Assembly: GCA_041395525.1 (NCBI GenBank) | Contig: JAWLAH010000007.1 | Span: 65,954-129,953, forward strand | Origin: CADEED01 sp020442965 | GTDB taxonomy: Bacteria > Pseudomonadota > Gammaproteobacteria > Steroidobacterales > Steroidobacteraceae | Length of the DNA: 64,000 nt | Direction of reading: 5' to 3' | Shown: positions 52,689 to 60,961 of the stretch, piece after piece | Layout of the letters: each line of letters opens with the position of its first letter | How positions within the stretch are numbered: position 1 is the first letter of the stretch | The notes under the pieces: generated by a model | The model's input: only the letters and a program-made list of their open reading frames with translations | Databases searched by the model: none | Told to the model about the DNA's origin: nothing | Program-made: the position numbers and the translations under genes

Positions 52689-54218
52689 CTACTTCGACGA
52701 CGGAAACGCGAACTGCGGTAGCGCCGACGACTTCGGTCTGGGCCAACGCTGAGTGATGGTCTTGCGCCGCGTATAGAAGCGCACGCCATCGGGTCCATAC
52801 ACACCCAGGTCACCGAACAGCGAACGCTTCCAGCCGCCGAAACTGTGGTTTGCAACCGGCACCGGCAGCGGAACATTGATGCCGACCATGCCGACCTGAA
52901 CGTGATCCGAGAAATACCTGGCCGCCTCGCCGTCGCGAGTGTAGATGCAGGTGCCATTGCCATACGCATGCGCATCGACTAGATGCATGGCGTCCTGGAG
53001 CGATTCAACCCTGACGACGCACAGTACGGGACCGAAGATCTCCTCTTGGTAGATGCGCATGTCGGGTGTGACATGGTCGAACAGGCACGCGCCGAGAAAG
53101 TAGCCCGACGGGTTGTCGCCGCGCTTCTCGCGACCGTCGACCAACAAAGTGGCGCCAGCAGTGACGCCCGCAGCGACGTAGTCGAGCACCTTGTCCAGAT
53201 GTTGTCGGCTGATGAGCGGGCCCATGTCGCAGCCTGGCTGACCGCCAGAACCCAGTCTCATCGAGTGAATCGATTTAGTTAGCCCGCTCGCCACTCGCTC
53301 GGCGGTTTCCTTGCCGACACAAACGGCGACCGAGATCGCCATGCATCGCTCGCCACACGAGCCGAATGCGGCACCCATGATACCGCTCACGACCAATTCG
53401 ATGTCTGCATCCGGCATGATCACCGCGTGATTCTTCGCACCGCCCAGTGCCTGTATGCGCTTGCCAGCGTGCGTGCCGCTGCGATACACCTGCTCTGCAA
53501 GCGGCGTGGATCCGACGAAACTTACGGCTGCGACGCGCGGATCCTCGAGTAGCGCAGTCGCAGCTTCCGAATCACCGTTGACGACATTGAAAACGCCCGC
53601 CGGTAGTGCGGCCTCATCAAACAGCTCTGCCAGCATGAGGCTGGCGCTCGGATCCTTCTCCGAGGGCTTGAGCACGAAGGTATTGCCGCAGGCGATGGCA
53701 ATGGGATACATCCACATTGGAACCATGGCTGGGAAGTTGAAGGGTGTAATTCCGGCCACCACGCCGAGCGCTTGAAACTCCGACCACGTGTCGATGCCGG
53801 CGCCCGCGTTCTTTGAGTAGTCGCCCTGGAGCAGTTCCGCGATTCCGCACGCGTAGTCGACGATCTCGAGACCGCGCTGGAACTCGCCTGCGGCATCAGC
53901 GAGCAACTTGCCATGTTCTTCGCTGATCGCAGCGGCGAACGCGTCGGCCCGCAATGCGAGCAGTCTACGGTAAGTGACAAAAATCTCGGCTCGCTTGTTA
54001 GGCGGCGTGTTGCGCCAATCGGGATAGGCTCTTGCCGCGGCGGTCACGGCCGTCGCCACGATCTCCTTCGAGGCCAATGAAACACGGCGAACGATCGCGC
54101 CTTGTGCAGGGTTGAATACCGGTGCCGTCCGCAGCTTCGGGTCGTGAATCATCTGACCGGCGATACGATGACCCAGTACGGGTTGCGGCGATTTCAACGA
54201 TTCTGCCAAGCGGGCCAT
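52689..54218 (-). CDS. mmsA: Methylmalonate/malonate-semialdehyde dehydrogenase (CoA-acylating)
   Basis: Product of 509 residues. MmsA hallmarks: FNPAQGAIVRRVSLASKEIV, GITPFNFPAMVPMWMYPIAIACGN, the catalytic cysteine in FGSCGERCMAISVAVCVG and GVNVPLPVPVANHSF-type motif (here GMVGINVPLPVPVANHSFGGWK). The general-base glutamate of ordinary ALDHs is replaced in this family (QALGGAKNH), as here. It converts malonate or methylmalonate semialdehyde with CoA and NAD+ to acetyl-CoA or propionyl-CoA plus CO2. It starts 15 bases after the aminotransferase gene, whose product from beta-alanine would be malonate semialdehyde, so the two form a beta-alanine route. Confidence 0.95.
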   Translation of the reverse strand: MARLAESLKSPQPVLGHRIAGQMIHDPKLRTAPVFNPAQGAIVRRVSLASKEIVATAVTAAARAYPDWRNTPPNKRAEIFVTYRRLLALRADAFAAAISEEHGKLLADAAGEFQRGLEIVDYACGIAELLQGDYSKNAGAGIDTWSEFQALGVVAGITPFNFPAMVPMWMYPIAIACGNTFVLKPSEKDPSASLMLAELFDEAALPAGVFNVVNGDSEAATALLEDPRVAAVSFVGSTPLAEQVYRSGTHAGKRIQALGGAKNHAVIMPDADIELVVSGIMGAAFGSCGERCMAISVAVCVGKETAERVASGLTKSIHSMRLGSGGQPGCDMGPLISRQHLDKVLDYVAAGVTAGATLLVDGREKRGDNPSGYFLGACLFDHVTPDMRIYQEEIFGPVLCVVRVESLQDAMHLVDAHAYGNGTCIYTRDGEAARYFSDHVQVGMVGINVPLPVPVANHSFGGWKRSLFGDLGVYGPDGVRFYTRRKTITQRWPRPKSSALPQFAFPSSK

Positions 54219-54233
54219 TCAGTACTTCACAGT

Positions 54234-55574
54234 CTAGTTGAGCAAGTCCAACGTGCGGCGAACGGCCGCGAACGCTGCATGCAGATGTTCCGGTTGAGCA
54301 TTGAGAAACGGCGCGAACTGGAGCGTGTCCATCGAGTTGCGAACGACGAGTCGTTCGTCGTGAAAGAGCTTCTTGTGAGCCTGCAGTCCGCGCGCGCCGG
54401 GTGCGTCCTGACGTGCCTTCAGATCAATTCCGCCCATCAGCCCGAAGTTGCGCACGTCCTGAACGAGGGGATGGTCCGCTAGTAAGTGGATGCCATCCTC
54501 GAATGTCTTCTCCAGTTCGCGCGCTACACGGAATGTTGCCTCGGCTTCATAGACTTCCAATGTCGCGAGGCCAGCCGCGGCCGCCAAGGGGTGACCCGAA
54601 TAGGTGTAGCCGTGAAACAGCTCAATGCTATGGTCGTCTGCGTGCATGAAAGCATCGTAGATGAAGTCCTTGACCAGCACTGCCCCCATCGGAACCGCAC
54701 CATTCGTCAGGCCTTTCGCCGCGGTGATAATATCCGGCGAGACTGCGAATCGATCCGCGGCAAAGGGTGCGCCGACGCGACCAAACCCGGTAATCACCTC
54801 ATCGAAAATCAGCAAGATGCCATGCTGGGTGCAGTTCGCGCGCAGCCGTTCAAGATAGCCTTTTGGCGGCGGTAGAATGCCGGTGGAGCCGGCGACAGGC
54901 TCCACGATCACGGCTGCGATCGTCTCGGCGCCATGCAGCGCCACGAGCCGGTTGAGATCGTCGGCCAGGTGATCGCCCCAGGTAGGCTGACCCTTGGAGA
55001 ACGCATTCCGCTCAAGACTATAGGTATGGCACAGATGAGCAACGCTAGGTAGTAGGTTGCCGCTGAACGCGCGCCTGTTGGGCGCGATACCGCCGACAGA
55101 AATGCCGCCAAAATTCACGCCGTGGTAGCCCCGCTCGCGTCCTATCAGCCGGGTGCGGGCAGCATCGCCCTTGGCGCGGTGGTAAGCGAGCGCGATCTTG
55201 AGAGCGGTGTCTACGGATTCCGAGCCGGAGTTGGTGAAGAAGCAGTTAGTGAACCCGGTGGGTGCCAACGCAACGAGCTTCTGAGCGAGCAGGGGTGCCC
55301 GGTCATTGGTCATCTGGAAGGTCATGTTGCAGTCGAGTGTGCTGGCCTGCTTCTGGATAGCCTCGACAATGCGCGGGTGGCAATGCCCGAGGCCGGAGGT
55401 CCACAGGCCGGAAAACAGGTCGTACAAACGTCGTCCGTCGGCGTCTACATAATGATGTTGTGAGCCTGCAACGATGGTGCGCGGCGCGCGATAAAAGTCT
55501 CGATTCGCCGTGAAGGGCATCCAGTAAGCACCGCCGTGAGTGCGACGCGCCGGCGGCTCGGTATTGGTGGGCAT
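54234..55574 (-). CDS. Omega-amino acid:pyruvate aminotransferase
   Basis: Product of 446 residues, class III PLP aminotransferase. Motifs: YWMPFTANRDFYRAPRTIV at the N-terminus (typical of beta-alanine/omega-amino acid enzymes), GSESVDTALKIALAYHRAKGD, VEPVAGSTGILPPPKGYL, IFDEVITGFGRVGAPFAAD and the Schiff-base lysine in ITAAKGLTNGAVPMGA. It transfers an amine from beta-alanine or similar to pyruvate, giving malonate semialdehyde and alanine. First gene of the aminotransferase-mmsA-gabD series. The regulator gene is divergent, with a dyad in the shared 125-base control region. Confidence 0.92.
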   Translation of the reverse strand: MPTNTEPPARRTHGGAYWMPFTANRDFYRAPRTIVAGSQHHYVDADGRRLYDLFSGLWTSGLGHCHPRIVEAIQKQASTLDCNMTFQMTNDRAPLLAQKLVALAPTGFTNCFFTNSGSESVDTALKIALAYHRAKGDAARTRLIGRERGYHGVNFGGISVGGIAPNRRAFSGNLLPSVAHLCHTYSLERNAFSKGQPTWGDHLADDLNRLVALHGAETIAAVIVEPVAGSTGILPPPKGYLERLRANCTQHGILLIFDEVITGFGRVGAPFAADRFAVSPDIITAAKGLTNGAVPMGAVLVKDFIYDAFMHADDHSIELFHGYTYSGHPLAAAAGLATLEVYEAEATFRVARELEKTFEDGIHLLADHPLVQDVRNFGLMGGIDLKARQDAPGARGLQAHKKLFHDERLVVRNSMDTLQFAPFLNAQPEHLHAAFAAVRRTLDLLN

Positions 55575-55665
55575 CCGGGTAGCCTAGTTAGATGACGCGG
55601 CGTTAAGCAAGTCTTTGCGGCGTGTTGTCCAAGCCATTGATTAATAATGTTTGCCGGGCTAGAGT

Positions 55666-55681
55666 GTTTAGCATACTAAAC
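55666..55681. promoter_or_regulatory. Dyad between aminotransferase and PuuR-type regulator genes
   Basis: GTTTAG-CATA-CTAAAC is an exact inverted repeat 19 bases before the regulator ATG and 92 bases before the aminotransferase ATG. It is the obvious operator candidate for the XRE-cupin regulator, controlling both directions. The TTTAGCAT half-site resembles operators known for XRE-cupin polyamine regulators in pseudomonads (recollection, not checked). Confidence 0.6.
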
Positions 55682-55699
55682 GATCGGCGAGCGGGCCCC

Positions 55700-56248
55700 A
55701 TGCAACAATCAATTGGCGATCGTCTGCGCGCAGTACGCATCTCATTGAACTTGTCGCAACGTGCGCTGGCGCGTGCCGGTGGAGTGGCCAATGCGACCAT
55801 CTCGCAGATTGAAGCGGGCGTACTGAATCCGACGGTGAGCATGCTGAAGCGGATTCTGGACGCCGTGCCAATCAGCCTCAGCGAGTTCTTTGCCGATGAG
55901 TTTCAGCCGCGCGAACAAATATTCTTTTCAGCGACTGAGCTGGCCGAAATAGGCGACGGCGGTGTGTCCTACCGACAGGTCGGGCGACACCTCGCTGGAC
56001 GCGCGATCCAGTTGTTGCACGAGTGCTATCAACCCGGAGCAACGACCGGTCGGCATGCGCTGGTTCATCAAGGCGAGGAGTGCGGAATCATTCTGGAAGG
56101 CCAACTGGAGGTTACCGTTGGCAACGACGTGCGCGAGCTTCGCACAGGCGATGCCTACTATTTTCGCAGCACGGAACCGCATCGTTTTCGCAACACGGGG
56201 CGCGGAGTCTGCAGGCTTGTTACTGCGTGCACGCCGCCGACGTTTTGA
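55700..56248 (+). CDS. XRE-family regulator with C-terminal cupin domain (PuuR-like)
   Basis: Product of 182 residues from ATG 55700 (MQQSIGDRLRAVRISLNLSQ). Helix-turn-helix at about 8-62 (RALARAGGVANATISQIEAGVLNPTVSMLKRIL), then a cupin domain at about 75-180 (RAIQLLHECYQPGATTGRHALVHQGEECGIILEGQLEVTVG; YYFRSTEPHRFRN). This is the PuuR/PauR layout; such proteins repress polyamine or omega-amino acid catabolism and release DNA on binding a pathway compound. Divergent from the aminotransferase, it is the likely local regulator. Confidence 0.92.
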   Translation: MQQSIGDRLRAVRISLNLSQRALARAGGVANATISQIEAGVLNPTVSMLKRILDAVPISLSEFFADEFQPREQIFFSATELAEIGDGGVSYRQVGRHLAGRAIQLLHECYQPGATTGRHALVHQGEECGIILEGQLEVTVGNDVRELRTGDAYYFRSTEPHRFRNTGRGVCRLVTACTPPTF

Positions 56249-56273
56249 TCACGCAGTGCAGAGCGACGCGGAT

Positions 56274-56744
56274 CTACTTGGCGGTGTCGATTGGAACGAA
56301 GCTCGTTTCTTTTATTTCTTCCATGACGACGTAGCTGTGCGATTCGGCCGGAACCGCCAGCTTGGCGAGGATGCTCGCGAGGAGACTGCGATACTCAGAC
56401 ATCGCATGCAGCCGCGCTTTCACCAGGTAGTCGAAGCCGCCGGCGATGAGATGGCACTCCATCACCTCGGGTATGGCGAGCAGCTCTTGGCGCGCATTGA
56501 ACACATCACCGGGATTTTCTGCGACAGCGTGATCTCGACGAACACCAGGATCGCCTTGCTGAGTGCCTGCGGATTCACCCGGCGTGGTAGCCGGTAATGA
56601 CGCCGTTACCCAGGCGCTTGACGCGCTCGGCACACGGCGACGGGACAGGCCGATCCGTTCCCGAGTTCGGTCATCGAGATGCGGCCCTCGCGCTGCAGCA
56701 GGAATGTCGAGGATCTTGCGGTCGGTGCGGTCGAGCTCAGGCAT
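56274..56744 (-). pseudogene. Lrp/AsnC-family regulator, frame broken
   Basis: The ends are good Lrp sequence: MPELDRTDRKILDI at the start, and RQELLAIPEVMECHLIAGGFDYLVKARLHAMSEYRSLLASI to the stop. The middle of this frame is nonsense. The missing helix-turn-helix part (LQREGRISMTEL) is found in another frame at about 56680. At least three small indels lie between about 56510 and 56705. In proteobacteria an Lrp-type activator (DadR) commonly flanks dadA, as here (divergent, 130 bases apart). It would sense L-alanine or leucine (family knowledge). Confidence 0.82.
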
Positions 56745-56874
56745 TTCTTCGGCGGTCCCAGTAGTGGCGAGGCGGTTGCAGCAATTATTCTTGTTTTACC
56801 CTGCCAGTTCAGCAATTTCTGCTGAGTCAGGTCGATTAGTTTGCGTGGATCATTGGCGTAATTCGCTGGGTTTC

Positions 56875-58190
56875 ATGAAAGCTATCGTTCTGGGCGGTGG
56901 CGTGATCGGCGTCACCACGGCGTATTACTTGGCCATGTGCGGGTGCCGAGGTGCTGGTTGTCGAACGGCAGCCCGGTGGTGCTTGAAGCCAGCTTCGCTA
57001 ACGCCGGACAGGTGTCGCCCGGTTACTCGACTCCGTGGGCGGCGCCGACATTCCAATGAAGGCGCTGAAATGGCTATTCCTGCGGCCATGCGCCGCTCTC
57101 GCTGCGGTCTGTCCTGATGGCAGCCTGCTGTTTCAGCTGCAATGGCTGGCATCGATGCTGCGGAACCGCACGGCGCGGCGCTACGCGGTCAACAAGGAGC
57201 GGATGATGCGGGTCGCCGAGTACAGCCGGCACCGTCTGCAGCAGTTGCGCGCCGATACCAGCATCACCTACGAGGAGCGCACGGCGGGTACGCTGCAGCT
57301 CTTCCGGTCTCAGGCACAGCTCGACAGCGTCGCGCGGATGTCGAGGTGCTGCGCGAGTGCGGCGTGCCGTTCGAGTTGCTGGATCGAGCCGGCTCTCGCG
57401 CGTCGAGCCCGGCTCACAGCCCGCATCGTGCTGATGGGTGGCCTGCGGCTGCCGAACGACGAAACCGGGGACTGCTACCTTTCACCACGCGGTTGGCCGA
57501 ACGCGCTCGCGCCTCGGTGTGGTGTTCCGCCACGGCGCTGTGGTGCGCCGTCTGCGCCAGGACGTGGGGAAAATCGACGCGGTCGAGCTCGATACGCCAG
57601 CAGGTGAACTGTTGCGCGCGGACTGCTATGTGCCTGCTCGCGGTAGTTATACGCGTGCCCTACGTAACCGCTCGGTCTGCGAATTCCAGTGTATCCCGTC
57701 AAGGGCTACTCACTGACCATTCCGATGCATGACGAGTCACGCGCGCCCGTGTCGACCGTGCTCGGACGAGACCTACAAGCATCGCGCTGACGCGCTTTGA
57801 GCGGCGCATCCGCGTCGGCGGCATGGCCGACCTCGGCGGGTTTCGACCTGCGGCTCGGCGCACGACGTCGCGCGACACTCGAAAAGGTGACTGGATGAGC
57901 TGTTCCCGGGCAACGATCTGGCGGCGGCGGAGTTCTTAGCCGGGCTGCGACCTACGACGCCGGATGGCACGCCGATCATCGGCGCGACGCACTGCGACAA
58001 CCTGTTCCTCAACACGGGTCACGGGACACCTTCCGGCTGGACGATGGGCTGCGGGTCGGGCAAGTTGTTAGCCGATCTGATCACCGGTCGCCGTCCCGCC
58101 ATCGATGTGGCTGGACTCGCACTCAGTCGCTACCTGTCAGCGCGCAGTGGGCGCTGTTTGGCCGCGCCGTCGTTGCAGGCGCTGGCATGA
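56875..58190 (+). pseudogene. dadA: D-amino acid dehydrogenase DadA, many frameshifts
   Basis: The frame starts well: MKAIVLGGGVIGVTTAYYLA (FAD site). It is then broken repeatedly, but every expected DadA block is found in one frame or another: ANAGQVSPGYSTPWAAP, LQWLASMLRN, RRYAVNKERMMRVAEYS, ITYEERTAGTLQLFRSQAQLD, GGLRLPNDETGDC, VYPVKGYSLTIPMHDESRAPVSTV, ELFPGNDLAAAEF, LRPTTPDGTPIIGAT and LFLNTGHGT. I count at least six indels. Corrected length is about 430 residues, normal. DadA oxidises D-alanine to pyruvate at the inner membrane. The stop overlaps the alr start (ATGA), the usual dadA-dadX coupling. Confidence 0.85.
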
Positions 58191-59283
58191 GTCGACCGTC
58201 TTGCGCCCGCATCGATCTCGCGACGCCCTGCGACGCAACTATCTGGCGGGCCAGGCGCCTGCATGGCGGACGAGCTGTGGCTGTGTTGAAAGCGAACGCG
58301 TACGGTCACGGTGCAGTCGAATGCGCCCGCGCTCTCGAGTCCGTCAGCGACGCGTTCGGCGTCGCCTTCGTCGCGGAGGCACAGGAGCCGTGCGTAGCGG
58401 GATTCTCGCAAGCCGATTCTGGGTGCTGGAAGGCGCGTTCAACGGGCACCGAGCTCGAGCGCGCGCATCAGCTTGACTGTGGCTCGTCGTCCATCAAAGA
58501 ACAATTGCGGATGATCGAGCGAGCGCCGACTGACTGCACGCGGCTCAATGTCTGCTGAAGATCGACAGCGGAATGCGGCGTGCCGGTGTGCCGCTCGGCA
58601 GGTCGAGACTTCCACGCACGTTTGCTGGCGACCGACCGGGTCGCATCGATTACGCTGATGAGCCATCTGGCGCGGCGACGAACCACGTGTCGAGGCGACA
58701 CGGCTGCAGATCGAGGAGTTCGACGCTGCAACCGCGGGCTTGCCGGGGCCGCGCAGTTCGGCCAACTCGGCCGCAAATACTTGCCTGGCCCAGTGCGAGA
58801 CGCGACTGGGCGCGCCCGGGGATCGTGCTGTATGGCGTCGATCCAACCGGTGAATCGCAGGTTGACTGGCCTGCCGTCATGACGCTCAGCAGCGAGGTCT
58901 TTGCGGAACGTCTGCTTGCACCGGGCGAGGCAAATGGGCTACGGCGGCAGGTTCATCATGGAGCAGGCGACGCGGGTCGGTCTCGTGGCGATCGGATATG
59001 GCGACGGCTATCCGGCGCGCGCTCCGACCGGGACGCCGGTCGCCGTCGACGATCGTCGTACGCGCGTCGTCGGTCGTGTGTCGATGGACATGCTGGCGGT
59101 CGATCTGGAGCTGTCTGCCGCAGGCGGGGTGGGTAGCCGAGTCGAATTGCGGGCGCGAATGTCGGCGTGGCTGAGGTCGCGGCGCGCACGCGGGTCAATT
59201 GACTCCACAGCTGTTGTGCAACGTCACGCGTGCCGTTCGAGTATGTCGAAGCTGCGAACAGCGCAACCGAGACAGGTAGCTGA
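58187..59283 (+). pseudogene. Alanine racemase (DadX/Alr), many frameshifts
   Basis: Begins MSRPSCARIDL and continues across frames with LRRNYLAGQAL, the PLP lysine block AVAVLKANAYGHGAVECARAL, LEGAFNGTELERAHQLD, LKIDSGMRRAGVPLG, ARPGIVLYGVDPTG, MEQATRVGLVAIGYGDGYPARAPTGTPV and RVVGRVSMDMLAVDLE, ending near FEYVEAANSATETGS at 59283. Several one-base indels lie in short runs, for example near 58226, 58259 and 58388. Corrected length is about 360 residues, normal. It interconverts L- and D-alanine; as the partner of DadA it is the catabolic racemase. Whether it is dadX or the sole alr cannot be told here. Confidence 0.83.
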
Positions 59284-59300
59284 CGGGAGAGATCCTGGGC

Positions 59301-59991
59301 TCAATGGCCGGGTCTGCGCCAGCGCTCGTGGTGCACGACCGCGAGTCTGTACATCGGCGGCATTGCAGACGATCGCAAAGTGCCGATCCAGATTTTCGAG
59401 CGCGACCCCAGCCGCGCATCGCTATAACCTGTGAGGTCCGCGCAAACCACGACGTTGTAATCGAGCTGGGCGGCATCCCGCACGGTCGAGTCTACACACG
59501 CATTGGCCGCCGTTCCGGCAGACTACGACGGTCTCGATCCGTTGCGAGCGGAGCAGCATGTCGAGGTTCGAGCCCATGAATGCGCTGTAGCGGTATTTGT
59601 GAATGTGGACATCGCCATTTTCCGCCCCGATGCCAGCTGTCAGCTCAGCGCCAGGCGTTCCGTCAACACATAGGTTCAGGTGCTGTGTCGCACGTCTGAC
59701 CCGGCGCACCACTGCGCCGGAGGTCAGCAGCGCATTGTGCTGCTGGTGCACCCAGATGATCAGTGCGCCGGCGGCCCGCAGCTGCCCGACGAAGCGCGCG
59801 ATGGGTTGAACGATCGCGGTGTTTTTCGCCACATCGACACCTGCCAACGCCAGAGCGCCGTCCGGCGCGCAGAAGTCCCGTTGCATGTCGACGACGACGA
59901 CTGCGATTGCCGCTTGCAGCACCTCGGAGAGTATTCCGGCCTTGACAGGATTGAGATCGGTCAGCACGTGAGGTGTCCTTGCCTGAGGCAT
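59301..59991 (-). pseudogene. Isochorismatase-fold cysteine hydrolase, frame broken in C-terminal third
   Basis: Starts MPQARTPHVLTDLNPVKAG at ATG 59991. The N-terminal two thirds are intact: catalytic aspartate D35 in AIAVVVVDMQRDFCAPDGAL, and HIHKYRYSAFMGSNLDMLLRSQ. After ETVVVC one extra C near 59542 shifts the frame. The catalytic-cysteine block (GTAANACVDSTVRDAAQLDY) lies in the next frame, and two more shifts precede the natural stop TGA at 59303-59301 (HHERWRRPGH). Members hydrolyse amides or ureido compounds (for example ureidoacrylate, N-carbamoyl compounds) or isochorismate. The position beside the beta-alanine genes hints at a ureido substrate (inference). Convergent with alr. Confidence 0.8.
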
Positions 59992-60192
59992 GATGGACTT
60001 GCCCCTTTGATTGCATTGTGTGGCCCGGAGGGGTGAGATCGCAACCCGATCCGGTCCTGGCCGTTGCGGGTTCGCGATCGCTGGTGAGCGACGCATTTCT
60101 GCAAGAATGGGCCGTCCCAAGCGCATCTCGACTGCCATCATGGATGCGCCGAAGCGTGCGACACTAACAGAGCAACGATACGTGATACCCAC

Positions 60193-60951
60193 ATGACGGC
60201 AGCCACCGGTGATGCGAACCGACGGACAGATTCAGCCGACGCTCGGCGGGCGAGCGTTTTGTCGGCGACCGGCGTGAGCAAGGTCTATCGGACCGGCGAG
60301 GTCACGGTGCACGCGCTCAAGGACGTCAGTCTCGAGCTCTACGCCGGCGAACTGCTGGTCTTGTTAGGGGCTTCCGGCAGTGGCAAGTCCACGCTGTTGA
60401 ACATTCTCGGTGGCCTCGATGTCGCATCGAGCGGGCAAGTACAGTATCGCGGCAAGCGGCTGGATACCCTCGATAGCGATGGCCTGACCGAGTATCGGCG
60501 CAATCATGTCGGCTTCGTGTTTCAGTTCTACAATCTGATTCCGAGTCTGACGGCACGCGAGAACGTGGCACTCGTCACCGATATCGCCTCGCGCCCGCTA
60601 TCGCCACGGGATGCGCTCGATCTCGTGGGCCTCAAGGAACGGCTCGATCATTTTCCGGCCCAGCTCTCGGGTGGTGAACAGCAGCGCGTGGCGATTGCGC
60701 GCGCAGTTGCCAAACGCCCCGACGTTCTGTTGTGCGACGAGCCCACCGGCGCATTGGACGCGGCAACCGGCAAACTGGTGCTCTCGGTGCTCGATCGCGT
60801 CAACCGCGAGACCGGTACGACGACGGCGATCATCACGCACAACGCAGCGATCAGCGGGCTGGGCGACACGGTCGTGCGCATGAGCAGCGGTGAGATCGTC
60901 GAACGACGCACCAACAATGTGCGTGCCAGTCTGGATGACATCACCTGGTGA
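60193..60951 (+). CDS. ABC exporter ATPase, LolD/MacB type
   Basis: Product of 252 residues: Walker A LLGASGSGKSTLL, Q-loop VGFVFQFYNLIPSLTARENV, signature LSGGEQQRVAIARAVA and Walker B VLLCDEPTGALD. FQFYNLIPSLTA is the type VII (MacB/LolD/FtsE) marker. It energises the neighbouring FtsX-type permease for export or mechanical work in the envelope. It stands 10 bases before the permease start, with the adaptor gene next, forming an ATPase-permease-adaptor operon. Confidence 0.94.
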   Translation: MTAATGDANRRTDSADARRASVLSATGVSKVYRTGEVTVHALKDVSLELYAGELLVLLGASGSGKSTLLNILGGLDVASSGQVQYRGKRLDTLDSDGLTEYRRNHVGFVFQFYNLIPSLTARENVALVTDIASRPLSPRDALDLVGLKERLDHFPAQLSGGEQQRVAIARAVAKRPDVLLCDEPTGALDAATGKLVLSVLDRVNRETGTTTAIITHNAAISGLGDTVVRMSSGEIVERRTNNVRASLDDITW

Positions 60952-60961
60952 GCGCGCCAAC

